A stretch of 64,000 bases of DNA. Source: Owenweeksia hongkongensis DSM 17368 (lineage in GTDB: Bacteria > Bacteroidota > Bacteroidia > Flavobacteriales > Schleiferiaceae). A program made the translations under genes and the position numbers. The notes beneath the pieces are model-generated. The model saw only the letters and a program-made list of their open reading frames with translations. It was not told the origin of the DNA and did not search any database. The stretch spans positions 3,472,001 through 3,536,000 of the forward strand of contig NC_016599.1 in the NCBI RefSeq assembly GCF_000236705.1, in the 5' to 3' direction. Each line of letters starts with the position of its first letter. Positions within the stretch are counted from its first letter, which is position 1. Below are positions 16,204 to 25,582 of this stretch, piece by piece.

Positions 16204-17006
16204 GTGCGAGGTTTTATTTTTCCGAATTCAACAGTAATTCCAGTGCCAATTGAAACCTTATGGAGTTTAAAGTTGTAGGGGTAAGTGTTTACTTCTTCAG
16301 TGTTAGCGTCTAGGTTTGTGATAGTTTCCTTGTATACAAAGTTGGCTTTTGAATATGAGTAGGCTAGGTCAATGTTTATTAGAAACCGTCCAGCGAAACG
16401 ATACCCAACAGATAGAGAGGGGGTTATGGCAAATGTTTCTTGGTACTGTTGAGAAGCCCTATAATCTATTTCCGTGATTTGGTTGGTGCCTTTTTCCTTA
16501 AGCCTTATAGTGCTTGGGTTTGCATCAATCCTTTCGGTTCCTATAAGCAACTTAGCTTTGTATTGTAGTTTTCTTTGTTGATACCTATAGACAGGTCCAA
16601 AACGAAAGGATTCTTGATCGCCTACAAATAAAAACTCACCATAGTGAGGCTGCTTTGTAGTAGTGGTAATAAAATACTGATTACTATATTTTTCGTTGAG
16701 ATAGTTTTCATAATCAGCGGTTTGTTGTTTGTGGTTGTTGATATTGGACCCATGCATGCTAATCTCCAACCCAAAATGCTTTGTGATATAAAACGAGCCT
16801 GCAAAGATTTGCCAGTAAACACTATTCATGTCAAAGTTGATGAGGTAATCTGGAGTGATGGTTTTTGTGTGTCGAGTGCCCATGTTGAATCCGATGCCTG
16901 GTCGCAAGTCAATGCGTCCATAAGGACGAACCTCGTTTTGTGATAAGGCCGAATGGGTAAAGAGTAACATTGGTAATAAAGCGGAAATAAAGAATCGCAT
17001 GCTCAT
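16179..17006 (-). CDS. Outer-membrane beta-barrel protein
   Basis: 275-aa protein with signal peptide (MSMRFFISALLPMLLFTHSALSQ) and alternating polar/hydrophobic strands throughout: RPGIGFNMGTR, FGLEISMHGS, FRFGPVYRYQQRKLQYKAKLLIG, ITPSLSVGYRFAGRFLINIDLAYSYS and a final SIGTGITVEFG. This indicates a small porin-like barrel without a recognisable ligand domain. It overlaps the preceding lipoprotein stop by 4 bp (ATGA), so the two are co-translated. Its 3' end lies in the displaced alkD 3' end. Role unknown. Confidence 0.75.
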   Translation of the reverse strand: MSMRFFISALLPMLLFTHSALSQNEVRPYGRIDLRPGIGFNMGTRHTKTITPDYLINFDMNSVYWQIFAGSFYITKHFGLEISMHGSNINNHKQQTADYENYLNEKYSNQYFITTTTKQPHYGEFLFVGDQESFRFGPVYRYQQRKLQYKAKLLIGTERIDANPSTIRLKEKGTNQITEIDYRASQQYQETFAITPSLSVGYRFAGRFLINIDLAYSYSKANFVYKETITNLDANTEEVNTYPYNFKLHKVSIGTGITVEFGKIKPRTKQSPASL

Positions 17007-17608
17007 CGTAGATAGACTATAGTGGTGGTGTCTTTTAGCGTTCTTCCATCAGCGAAATTTATTATTAATTCAAGCTGATGATTCCCTGAGATTGGAGGAG
17101 GAGTCATTAATAGAAAGTTGATATGGAACTTTGTGCGGCTTTCTGGTTCGTATTGTTGTCGATTAAACTCCGTGAGAAATTCATTCATATCGATGAATCC
17201 TTCAGTTTTAAAGTAACCGGATATGTCAGTTCCTGCTCCGTGATTTTGGTCAAAAGGATTGATTGTAATGATTTGTATTGAAGTTGCTGAGTCTTGCGGT
17301 GTGATTGTTAATGCAGGGGAACAATGACAACCAAAAGCATAAACCGAACTACTAAAGAAGGGGAGATTCTGATGACTGCAAATGCCTTCGGAGCGTTCAA
17401 TGGTAAGTTGAATGCCGTATGCTTCTTTTAGAATGGTGTCACCCACAGCAATTAGCGGTTTTGGTCCGGCATTGTCGAGGTTTTGTAGGGATAAAGTGCA
17501 ATTGCTGTAATTAAAATATTCGGGTGTAGGGCAATCGCAGCATCCTACGATAAGCACATCCAACAAAAGGGGAAGGAAAAGAAAGAATAAAATACGTTTG
17601 GTTTTCAT
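17003..17608 (-). CDS. Uncharacterised lipoprotein, island paralogue 2
   Basis: 201-aa lipoprotein: hydrophobic signal MKTKRILFFLFLPLLLDVL then IVGC lipobox and a Cys-rich start (CCDCPTPEYF). The mature region has a Ser/Ala-CSP element (AFGCHCSP) followed by a beta-rich stretch with an NPFDQ segment, and ends in a domain similar in layout to the lipoproteins at 15376-16038 and 17674-18321. This suggests one small family of about 200-residue surface lipoproteins. No named function. It is translationally coupled to the barrel gene downstream. Confidence 0.72.
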   Translation of the reverse strand: MKTKRILFFLFLPLLLDVLIVGCCDCPTPEYFNYSNCTLSLQNLDNAGPKPLIAVGDTILKEAYGIQLTIERSEGICSHQNLPFFSSSVYAFGCHCSPALTITPQDSATSIQIITINPFDQNHGAGTDISGYFKTEGFIDMNEFLTEFNRQQYEPESRTKFHINFLLMTPPPISGNHQLELIINFADGRTLKDTTTIVYLR

Positions 17609-17673
17609 GAGATCAATAGTTTGTGGCTTGAACTATTTATCTACACGGAAAAAGGATTAATGTGGTTGGGTTG

Positions 17674-18321
17674 CTATTTTGAAGGGAGAAGTTTAACAGT
17701 TATGTGCTCCGATTTAAAAACTTTTCCATCAGTAAGAGTGGTAATCAGGTCAAACCGAAAATCTATAGAGTCTTTATTGTTTTCACTGAATCTTATTAGA
17801 AGGCTTTCTTCTATATTTTGATATAAGTCACTGTAGGATTCGAGTGCTTCGGGTGGTGAATAATCATTGAATGTACTCGAAACATTAAATATGTTGGTGA
17901 TTGTGTCTCCGGTATTTATGTTTATAGAGTCATTGAAGGTTATACTGCTTCCAGAGTAGATTGCGACAATGCTTTCAACTGGATTGCGATAGTGGTATAA
18001 AGGAGAGCAGGCTATTGCCATATTTTGAAATCCAAGGAATGGCGGTGCTTTGATTGAAAATGCCAAATCAACACTTTCGAAGCTCATAAGGAAACCGATC
18101 GAATCATTATGATAACTTTCACTTGTATCAATCAAGGGTGCGAGATGAGTTGGGTAGCCTATATCCAGATTAGCGATGTGTTTAGTATCTATTTCAACAT
18201 TGGAAATGTAATAGGCGTGACCTTCCAAACCTTCACACGTATTCCCATCATATTTATCGCAACTCACAGGATGAATCCCCAGAAAAATAGCAAGCAGACT
18301 TAGTTTAATTAGTTTTTTCAT
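17674..18321 (-). CDS. Uncharacterised lipoprotein, island paralogue 3
   Basis: 215-aa lipoprotein with signal MKKLIKLSLLAIFLGIHPVSC, 17 of 21 residues identical to the signal of the gene at 15376-16038. Shared mature features are the ACSPLYHYRNPVESI segment, IVAIYSGSSITFND, and GDTITNIF. The mature part otherwise differs strongly, as expected for surface-exposed lipoproteins. First gene of the minus-strand trio with 17003-17608 and 16179-17006. Bracketed on its upstream side by the displaced 3' end of the gene at 21614-22141. Confidence 0.72.
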   Translation of the reverse strand: MKKLIKLSLLAIFLGIHPVSCDKYDGNTCEGLEGHAYYISNVEIDTKHIANLDIGYPTHLAPLIDTSESYHNDSIGFLMSFESVDLAFSIKAPPFLGFQNMAIACSPLYHYRNPVESIVAIYSGSSITFNDSININTGDTITNIFNVSSTFNDYSPPEALESYSDLYQNIEESLLIRFSENNKDSIDFRFDLITTLTDGKVFKSEHITVKLLPSK

Positions 18322-18365
18322 GTTGAGGTTTATTGGACTAACGTCATAAAAACAGTTATGGTTGG

Positions 18366-18429
18366 CTACTTACTCCTTTCCCCCACAAAGTTGTCTTCAT
18401 TATCTCTAAACAAAAGATTGAAAGTGATG
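18366..18429 (-). repeat. Displaced copy of the 3' end of gene 21614-22141 (gene remnant)
   Basis: Matches 21614-21677 at 57 of 64 positions, same orientation, 3248 bp away. On the minus strand it reads ITFNLLFRDNEDNFVGERSK and a TAG stop, against TTFNVLFRDKDDNFVGERSK and TGA in the intact gene. Upstream body and start are absent. Confidence 0.92.
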
Positions 18430-18460
18430 GGCGCTGCAACAAGGTGGTGGTAATCGATAG

Positions 18461-21400
18461 TTATTCTTTTACGAGTTTTGCAATCACGGACTTACCGCTG
18501 GATATGGATATTTTTAGATAGTAGACGGCTTTGGGCCATGGTATTTCAAGATCAAAACCAGCGGTGGTTCCAAATTCTTCTAACCAAATCAACTTTCCAG
18601 CAGTAGTCCATATTGTAGCATTCACCCCTTGTAGTACATCGGAAAACTGTACATGCACAACACCAGTGGTAGGGTTTGGGTAAATGGACATTCTAATGCC
18701 GAACGGGTTGTCGATTGATTCTTTATCAGAAATAGTAAAGCAAGCAGAAGTATCAGTACAGCCATTTTGGGTAATCCTCACAGCATAGCGTCCATTGAAG
18801 ATGGGAACAAAATGGGACTTTGTTTGTCCAGATAATACTTCATGCCCATTAGTGCATTTTAGCCATTGGAAAGTAGCAGGAATGGCGTGGGCTGTTAGAG
18901 TGCTGTCGGTTTGGGTTACCTCGGTGTCAACATCTTTTATTTGGAGATGTATAGTAATGATGCTATCACAGCCAGCCCTATTTCGGATAATATCGGTATA
19001 TAATCCACTTTTAGTCCATCTGTGTTGACCACTGGGTGAAATATATTGAATGCATGCTGTGTCTATAAGTGTGGAAGTGCTAGAATGTTTTATTGTGAGG
19101 TTGAGAATAACTACAGAGTCGCAGCCATGGATACTTTGTAAAAATGCTGTGTCTGAGGCATTGGAATGGTACATTTTGCCATTGGCTGGCCATAGGTATT
19201 CATCACATGTAGTAATTGTCTGTGTTCGTTGCGTGGCTTTGTGAATATTGAGGTATAGTTGAACTAGTGTGTCACAGCCTTGTGGACCTACAAGGGTATC
19301 GGAGTACATGCCACTGGTGGTGAAAATGGTGTCCTGTATAGGCCAGTAATAACTTTCGCAGGCATGTATGGTGTCCAGCCGATTGGTAGAGCAGCCCTTG
19401 AACTTCATCAAGAAAGCACTTTGTTTGCCCATGGGGCCATAGAGGTGGTTGTTTTGAAACCCCTTAAAGGCAATACCGGTAGAGCTTTCTGTGTCTCCAC
19501 CTAGGTAGATGTTATTTTTGAAATCGGTGGTGCTCGCTACAATTTTGTCATCATCTTCACCTCCAACGTATGTGCACCAGATTAATTTGCCACTATAGTC
19601 ATATTGGGCCAAAAAACCATCAGAAGGCCCCTGTAAATAATTTTGGAAGCCACGCCAAGCTATGCCCTGTGAACTGATGGTGTGTCCAGCTAGATAAATG
19701 CGTTTTTTCCCGTCTACTGTGCAAGTGAAGCCTAGGTCTTCATAAGGTCCACCAAAATAGGTTGCCCATAATAATGAGCCTCCGGCACTTATGCGTGCCA
19801 AAAAACAGTCTCCGGCCCCTTGGTAGTTTTGCTGCATGCCCCCAGTGGCTATACCTGTAGAACTCTGGGTAGTACCGGTAATGAATAAATTGCCCTGCTT
19901 ATCCAGAGCGCAACTGTTATTAAACATTCTGAATTTAAACAGCTTTTCTTCAGCGGGTCCACCAAAGTAGGAAGACCAGAGCCTAGCTCCGCTTGGGCTA
20001 AATTTAGCTACATACAGGTCTGTTTGGCTTTGAAGGCTGTTCTGAAAACCATTGTACGCAAGGCCTGTATCTCCAGGGTTTCCAACCACCTGCCCATACA
20101 AGTAGGTGTTACCCATTTTATCCACCTCACCAGAAATGGCATCGTTAATTAAATTTCCACCGAAATAGGTTCCCCAAAGTCTGCTTCCGCTACTGTTAAA
20201 TTTTACCATAAAAGCGCTTCCTAAATTTGGAAGTGTGTCCATAAATCCATTACTGGCAATATTATTGGAACTTCCGGTAGAACCGATTAAAAATACATTG
20301 GACTGCGCATCTGTGCCGCAATGGCTACCTTCTTCATTGGCATCTCCGCCATAGTAGGTGCCCCATAATCTTGTTCCGTTGGGTGCGAACTTTACCAAAA
20401 ATGCGTCATAGGTATAGGGATGTGGTGAAGTTGGATTACCCCTTTGCATTTGATGACCATTACTACTTATTGCTGTTAGACTGGTGGTAGTACCTGCTAG
20501 GTAGATGTTTTGCTGAGGGTCTGTGCTACATGAATTTCCTCTATCGATTCCGGCACCACCGTAGTAAGTGGCCCACAGCCGCTGGCCTGTACTGTCAAAT
20601 TTTACTAATAAGCCATCACTCAAGCCAGCATGTGTGTTTTGATGTCCACCGGATGAAACATGCGTTAGGGCAGAGCTTGCTCCTGCCATGTAGATGTTGC
20701 CTATACTATCGGTGTCAATATCATTACTTGACTCAGAAACGCCATATCCATAATATGTACCCCATTCAATAATCGGGTCGATTATGATAGTGTCAGTCTC
20801 TGATTTTTCTACTTCAAATGAAAGTATGTTGTCCTTCAATTGAAAACTGCTGGGTACTACTTCTTTGTTAATTGTGCTGAGAGGTGCTTGTTCTGCAATA
20901 CAGCCAAGCGGTGTGGAAATTAAAACACTCCCATCGTCATGTTTCTGAATTTTTGTAGCTCCATCAAACTGTAATTGAATCAGGGAAATATCAGCTCCAG
21001 GCTGCGCTACAAAATCATACTTCATAAACTCACCATGCTGATAAAAGACCCAATCAATGCCGGGGTATACATCTTTCAGAATGATTTTTTTAAAAGTACG
21101 CACACCGGTAATCCCTTCAGGGCAATGAGCTAGGTAGTAGTTTTCATAGTAGCCCGTGGCATCTTCATACTCTACACTCGGGGTAGGGTTGGAACCTACA
21201 AGATGTACGTCCAGACGAAATGTGGTGACATCTATGTTTTCATTGTATGGGCTATGACCATTGCTAAATTTAGGATTGTCTGTAGGGGAATCAGTCGTGT
21301 CTGCTGTAGCAAACAGGTAATGCAACCCCTGTTTGCCGATAAAAACCTGTACACCCCTGCTCCTGGTAATCGCAATTATATCTGGCCTTGGTTTGCCATT

Positions 21401-21532
21401 GTTGTCTGTTATCTGGCCTTTGTTTTCTAAAAAGCCTGAGTTACCATTATGTTGAGGTTCTATACGGTGTAGGGCATTGATTTGCAGAGCCACGGTGACA
21501 AAAAAAGTAGTAAATAATCTCTTTATTATCAT
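18461..21532 (-). CDS. Large secreted SBBP-repeat protein with T9SS C-terminal sorting domain
   Basis: About 1023 residues. After a signal peptide (MIIKRLFTTFFVTVALQINA) comes a conserved N-terminal domain (GFLENKGQITDNNG...), then about eight SBBP beta-propeller repeats of the form TYYGG...D...GNIYLAG, each ending near an SS/TGI segment. Three roughly 60-residue Cys-containing repeats follow, each with a CDS/CDT motif (GCDTLVQLYLNI, GCDSVVILNLTI, GCDSIITIHLQI). The tail is a type A sorting domain (MSIYPNPTTGVVHVQF...KLVKE). It is likely exported by T9SS and surface-attached or released. The frame opens 12 codons earlier; the ATG at 21532 starts the signal peptide. The gene is bracketed by two copies of the 3' end of the neighbouring gene. 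Confidence 0.88.
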   Translation of the reverse strand: MIIKRLFTTFFVTVALQINALHRIEPQHNGNSGFLENKGQITDNNGKPRPDIIAITRSRGVQVFIGKQGLHYLFATADTTDSPTDNPKFSNGHSPYNENIDVTTFRLDVHLVGSNPTPSVEYEDATGYYENYYLAHCPEGITGVRTFKKIILKDVYPGIDWVFYQHGEFMKYDFVAQPGADISLIQLQFDGATKIQKHDDGSVLISTPLGCIAEQAPLSTINKEVVPSSFQLKDNILSFEVEKSETDTIIIDPIIEWGTYYGYGVSESSNDIDTDSIGNIYMAGASSALTHVSSGGHQNTHAGLSDGLLVKFDSTGQRLWATYYGGAGIDRGNSCSTDPQQNIYLAGTTTSLTAISSNGHQMQRGNPTSPHPYTYDAFLVKFAPNGTRLWGTYYGGDANEEGSHCGTDAQSNVFLIGSTGSSNNIASNGFMDTLPNLGSAFMVKFNSSGSRLWGTYFGGNLINDAISGEVDKMGNTYLYGQVVGNPGDTGLAYNGFQNSLQSQTDLYVAKFSPSGARLWSSYFGGPAEEKLFKFRMFNNSCALDKQGNLFITGTTQSSTGIATGGMQQNYQGAGDCFLARISAGGSLLWATYFGGPYEDLGFTCTVDGKKRIYLAGHTISSQGIAWRGFQNYLQGPSDGFLAQYDYSGKLIWCTYVGGEDDDKIVASTTDFKNNIYLGGDTESSTGIAFKGFQNNHLYGPMGKQSAFLMKFKGCSTNRLDTIHACESYYWPIQDTIFTTSGMYSDTLVGPQGCDTLVQLYLNIHKATQRTQTITTCDEYLWPANGKMYHSNASDTAFLQSIHGCDSVVILNLTIKHSSTSTLIDTACIQYISPSGQHRWTKSGLYTDIIRNRAGCDSIITIHLQIKDVDTEVTQTDSTLTAHAIPATFQWLKCTNGHEVLSGQTKSHFVPIFNGRYAVRITQNGCTDTSACFTISDKESIDNPFGIRMSIYPNPTTGVVHVQFSDVLQGVNATIWTTAGKLIWLEEFGTTAGFDLEIPWPKAVYYLKISISSGKSVIAKLVKE

Positions 21533-21613
21533 GGCCTGTTTATCAGATTCAGGTAGCTTTAATGGCAAATATTTTAAGTCGACTTAACAATTTACAAGTT
21601 ACAGTTTCATCTT

Positions 21614-21677
21614 TCACTTACTCCTTTCTCCCACAAAGTTGTCGTCCTTATCTCTAAACAAAACATTGAAAGTGGTG
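21614..21677 (-). repeat. 3' end of gene 21614-22141, intact copy of a direct repeat
   Basis: Partner of 18366-18429; this copy is the functional C-terminus. Confidence 0.92.
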
Positions 21678-22141
21678 AGGCTTCCGTAAATCTTTGTGAT
21701 GTACTGTTGCAAATCTACTTTGGTGGTATCATCCAATTCCTTACTGGAGTTTATCTTTTGCTCCATTACGCGCAGGCGATCTCGCACCATTACTATTTTG
21801 TGAAAAAAAGTGTCGATAGGAATTTCTTTTTCGGCCAGATCGCGCTGCTTAGGCTTTAGCACCATCGTGCCATCTTTCCAGCGGTCGGCAATTTTTACAG
21901 TGGGGGTAATGTCGCTCCAGCGCTGTAATAGGTGGCGCAAAGTAGTTTCTACTTCGTAAAAGCTTACCAAGTCTAGTTCATAGTTTAAGGCTTCAATTAC
22001 TTCAAATTCAGACTCCAACTCTATGGTTTCTATACCGCTTTCTATAAAGCTTACATAATAGTGTTGCGAAGTAGCATTGGTGATTACGCCTTTTCCATAT
22101 TTGGGATGATTGATACGCGAGCCAGGAGCTAGTGGTTTCAT
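21614..22141 (-). CDS. Conserved hypothetical protein with CarD/Tudor-like N-terminus
   Basis: 175 residues. The start (APGSRINHPKYGKGVITNATSQHYYVSFIESG) has the glycine and beta pattern of a small CarD/Tudor-like barrel; the rest is helical and charged, ending FRDKDDNFVGERSK. I recall similar proteins in many Bacteroidota but no assigned function; nucleic-acid or polymerase contact is only suggested by the barrel. Its 3' end is duplicated at 18366-18429 on the far side of the SBBP gene. Divergent from the lipoprotein at 22253. Confidence 0.75.
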   Translation of the reverse strand: MKPLAPGSRINHPKYGKGVITNATSQHYYVSFIESGIETIELESEFEVIEALNYELDLVSFYEVETTLRHLLQRWSDITPTVKIADRWKDGTMVLKPKQRDLAEKEIPIDTFFHKIVMVRDRLRVMEQKINSSKELDDTTKVDLQQYITKIYGSLTTFNVLFRDKDDNFVGERSK

Positions 22142-22252
22142 TGTTTTAGTTTTTAATTAGAAGATGAACTTAATAAAAATATTGGTCCATACATTTTTGG
22201 TGAAAGCCATAGCTCAATTAATATTGTAGCTTTCGCCAATAAATTTATATAC

Positions 22253-22687
22253 ATGAGATTTCTACTTCGCATCTTTCCTTTGCTGGCTTTTTCCTTCTTT
22301 TTGGTTTCTTGTGGTGGATCAAAGGTTTCAAAACCTGAATCATCCACTTATTTGTTTTTGAGCCAGGGAGGAGGTATTACCGGAAAATATGAAGGCTTCA
22401 TTTTGTATGAAGACGGCAGGGTGAAAGTTACCGAAGGTGAAGGGCAAGAAAATCCAAAGCCAAAAGGTAAGTTGCCGAGCCGTGAGGTATCAATGATATT
22501 CGAAGCTTGGAACGTGCTTGATGTACAGGATAAAATTCCTTTTAAGCCTGGAAATATGAATTACAAAATTATATATGGTTCAGGTCCTGACCTTGTGATA
22601 TTGGATTGGAGTGATGGCCAAAAGGTAGATACAGAAATTCAAGAGTTTTTTTCAGAAACCTACCGGAAACTTAGGAATGCTGAGTAG
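22253..22687 (+). CDS. Small uncharacterised lipoprotein
   Basis: 144 residues with a lipoprotein signal (MRFLLRIFPLLAFSFFLVSC, Cys 20 followed by GGSK). The mature part is mixed alpha/beta: YLFLSQGGGITGKYEGFILYEDGRVKV and a C-terminal VDTEIQEFFSETYRKL helix. It resembles small inhibitor-like envelope proteins in layout, but I do not recognise the family. A near-consensus -7 element (TAGCTTTC at 22227) lies just upstream. Ends 70 bp before a convergent protease gene, with a shared terminator between. Confidence 0.7.
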   Translation: MRFLLRIFPLLAFSFFLVSCGGSKVSKPESSTYLFLSQGGGITGKYEGFILYEDGRVKVTEGEGQENPKPKGKLPSREVSMIFEAWNVLDVQDKIPFKPGNMNYKIIYGSGPDLVILDWSDGQKVDTEIQEFFSETYRKLRNAE

Positions 22688-22693
22688 AAAAAG

Positions 22694-22730
22694 AAAAGCC
22701 TGTATAGAAATCAATTCTATACAGGCTTTT
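22694..22730. terminator. Bidirectional rho-independent terminator
   Basis: A 16-bp perfect stem (AAAAGCCTGTATAGAA and its complement) with a 5-base loop and A/T runs on both sides, between the convergent genes ending at 22687 and 22757. Confidence 0.93.
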
Positions 22731-22756
22731 TAGGACGGGCAAGTGATTAAAGGATG

Positions 22757-25582
22757 TTAATCCAACATCACCTTTTGGGTGTACAGTGCATTGCCTTGCT
22801 GAATTTGTAGCAAGTACATACCTTTTGGTTTGCCCGAAATATCAAGACTGAAACTCTGGAAACCAGATTCCAAATCCAAAGATTTCTGAAGAATAACAGC
22901 TCCTTTGGTGTCTACTATTTTGGCAGTAGCCATTCCACTTTTTGGTGCATTTACATTGATGTTTAGCAAGCCAGTAGTAGGATTAGGGAAAAGAGAAACA
23001 TCCTTAAGTTCAAATTCTTCTTCTCCAATAAACTCAGAGTCCATAATTATAATGTCGTCTATATAAGAGTTATCCCCAACTGAATTACCAGGATCTTCCG
23101 CTCTGCTTAGAAAGTGCTTTCCTTCTAAAGCAAGCTCAAATTGTGTTCCTGCATATTGATCGAGGTTAAAGTAATGGGTAGCAAAAGTGTCAGAGAAGTT
23201 ACTGGTAGGGTGCATTTGGGTACCAACCTGAACGCCATCAATTGTAAGTCTTAAACTGCTTGCCAAAGTATTGGCATTGGTGCCCAAAAAGAATCTATAC
23301 ACCGTAGAGTAAGTTTGCTTTAGATCAAACTTCAAAGTAACATGGCTCATTGCTGAAGCATCAACGCACATGTACACTTTAGACAAAAATTCTTTATTCT
23401 TATCAAAGTTTTCAGTTTCATCATTTGGAATATCCAGATTGAATAAATCGGCATCGATACCCGAAAGAACTAAACCCCTAAATCCGGTGCTGCGACCATT
23501 AAAATGTAAATAAGTATCACCATTGCTTTCGGTTGCAGTGTGGTAAATTTTTTCTTCAGTGGCAGCCAATGAAGCTTCAAACGAAATACTGTCACCATCC
23601 ACCATTGGATCTAATACTTTAATGATGTAATCACTTATAGTATCGTTTTCAGTCATATAATCTGAACTATAATTTGTCCAGAATTTAATGTTATAAGCAC
23701 CAACATTAATAAAATCTTGCTTCGTATTAAAAGTGTAGGTTATTGTATCTCCACTGTTTATGGTGCTCCCGGCTATCAAGGTCTCGCTTACTGCATTGCT
23801 TCCGTTTACAGAATACCCTAATTGTATACTGTCGCCAGCCTCAATAGTGCTATCGCAACCTGAGCGGTAATAAATAAACTTTACCTCCATAGTTTCTTGA
23901 GTTCCAATTGAGCAACTATTTTTAGGAGAAAGTACTTCTAGTAGTTCTATATCATTGGAAAGGGTATCTGAACCGATACCTACAGCATGCCAAGCCTTGG
24001 CAATAAGATTAGCCTCATAAGAGCAACTTCCGTAAATATCTTCGGCAGCTGAAATAGATCCTCTTCTGGAGTCATAATACTCGGAACTCGGTGTAAGATA
24101 ATAGGCTAGGTTTCGATAAGCGATCTCTGCAGCATTGTCAATTCCAAAACTATCCACTTGGTAAGCTGTCCCGTTATCGTTTGTTCCCGAGCCGCCCTCA
24201 GATAAAAGATAGAACCAGAAATTCTGAACGCCACTATTGTAATGAACACCTCCATTGTCTCCCGAGCCTGTGTACCAAGCTTGACCTAGATATGTATCTG
24301 GCTGGCTATAGGCTTTTGGGTTAGACATACTTCTTAGTAAAAAACTGGCTTTCCCTATATCCCAATCTGCAGCAGAGTCTAGGGCATGAAATTCTATGGC
24401 GGTTCCAAAAATGTCACTAAATGACTCATTCAGAGCACCAGGTTCGTATGCGTAAACCAGGTTGGCACTGTATTCTGTTACACCATGGGCAAGCTCGTGA
24501 CCAACCACATCTATAGAAATGAGGGGGTCACCACTGCCGTCACCATATCGCATGGCTACACCGTTCCAACTTGCATTTCGCCAAGCCTGATCCCAGTGTA
24601 CGTAACTTACTATCTTAGATCCTAATCCGTCATAACTATCACGATTATGCTCACTTAAAAAATAATCATAAGTCATACCTGCGCTCCAGTGCGCATCAGT
24701 GGCAGCCTCGTCTATTTGTGCGTTTACATTATCCCAGTAATTGTCATCATCTTCAAAATCTACCGAGTTTTGAAATGAAGTTCCTGTTTGTGCATTCAAA
24801 GTTTGTACACCACCTCCGCGAGTTACATCGTTCAAAACATACTTGTTGGTAGAAACTGAATCGGTAATAATGTTTTGGGTGCCGTGATATTTGGTTTCAG
24901 CTTGGCCGTGTGCGGTTGCGGAATGACATCTGTTTTGTTCCCAAAGTAGGTTTCCTGTATTGGCATCAATGTAAAATAAACGGTGATCATCGGTAGCTTC
25001 AAAAAACAGGTCAAGTTTGTAAGCTAGTTTGTAATTTTCTCCATTTTGTGAAAACTGGGGGTCGAGCCAAACCAGTTCTTCTTTTGGTGCAAAACTAGCG
25101 TTTGGGTTACCCTTTACGTCTTTGAGCCAAGCTTCCATGTATGGGTCTTCCCAATAAAAGGAATTAGCTTCGGTAAGTTGTTTTGCGGTGTTTAAGGCAT
25201 CTTTAAAAGATACTGTGGCAACTGGCGATCCTTGTAAAGATTTAACCAAACGTCCATTGGCTTTATATAAAGTGTTTCCTCTGCTGTGAAGAATAAATTG
25301 TGCCCCTTCTACTTTTACACCTTTATAAAACTGTTCATACCTGATGTGATTTATACCTAAATCATCCTCTTCCCTTTTTAGCTCGATGAAGGAATAATTT
25401 GCATCAAAGCCCATACTCTCTTGATACGTTTGAAAGAATGTATCGGGAGTGATATTTTGACCATTATGAAAGCTCCACCAGTTTTCTTGTTGGTCTGAAC
25501 TGGCAATTTCCATAATAGATTGCTGTGCAACAGCAGATGTACCGATTGTAAGGAATAAAACGGCCTTGATAATGTTATGCAT
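22757..25582 (-). CDS. Secreted M4 (thermolysin-like) metalloprotease with T9SS sorting domain
   Basis: 941 residues: signal peptide (MHNIIKAVLFLTIGTSAVAQ); FTP/PepSY-type propeptide (to about 210); M4 catalytic domain with the zinc motif DVVGHELAHGVTEYSA near residue 360 and the third ligand in NESFSDIFG; GSGDNGGVHYNSGVQNFWFY, which carries the catalytic His region; and AWHAVGIGS closing the domain. A beta-rich region and a jelly-roll-like segment follow, then a type A T9SS tail (SLFPNPTTGLLNINV...QKVMLD). It should be a zymogen exported via T9SS for extracellular protein breakdown. Stands alone, ended by the bidirectional terminator at 22694. Confidence 0.95.
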   Translation of the reverse strand: MHNIIKAVLFLTIGTSAVAQQSIMEIASSDQQENWWSFHNGQNITPDTFFQTYQESMGFDANYSFIELKREEDDLGINHIRYEQFYKGVKVEGAQFILHSRGNTLYKANGRLVKSLQGSPVATVSFKDALNTAKQLTEANSFYWEDPYMEAWLKDVKGNPNASFAPKEELVWLDPQFSQNGENYKLAYKLDLFFEATDDHRLFYIDANTGNLLWEQNRCHSATAHGQAETKYHGTQNIITDSVSTNKYVLNDVTRGGGVQTLNAQTGTSFQNSVDFEDDDNYWDNVNAQIDEAATDAHWSAGMTYDYFLSEHNRDSYDGLGSKIVSYVHWDQAWRNASWNGVAMRYGDGSGDPLISIDVVGHELAHGVTEYSANLVYAYEPGALNESFSDIFGTAIEFHALDSAADWDIGKASFLLRSMSNPKAYSQPDTYLGQAWYTGSGDNGGVHYNSGVQNFWFYLLSEGGSGTNDNGTAYQVDSFGIDNAAEIAYRNLAYYLTPSSEYYDSRRGSISAAEDIYGSCSYEANLIAKAWHAVGIGSDTLSNDIELLEVLSPKNSCSIGTQETMEVKFIYYRSGCDSTIEAGDSIQLGYSVNGSNAVSETLIAGSTINSGDTITYTFNTKQDFINVGAYNIKFWTNYSSDYMTENDTISDYIIKVLDPMVDGDSISFEASLAATEEKIYHTATESNGDTYLHFNGRSTGFRGLVLSGIDADLFNLDIPNDETENFDKNKEFLSKVYMCVDASAMSHVTLKFDLKQTYSTVYRFFLGTNANTLASSLRLTIDGVQVGTQMHPTSNFSDTFATHYFNLDQYAGTQFELALEGKHFLSRAEDPGNSVGDNSYIDDIIIMDSEFIGEEEFELKDVSLFPNPTTGLLNINVNAPKSGMATAKIVDTKGAVILQKSLDLESGFQSFSLDISGKPKGMYLLQIQQGNALYTQKVMLD

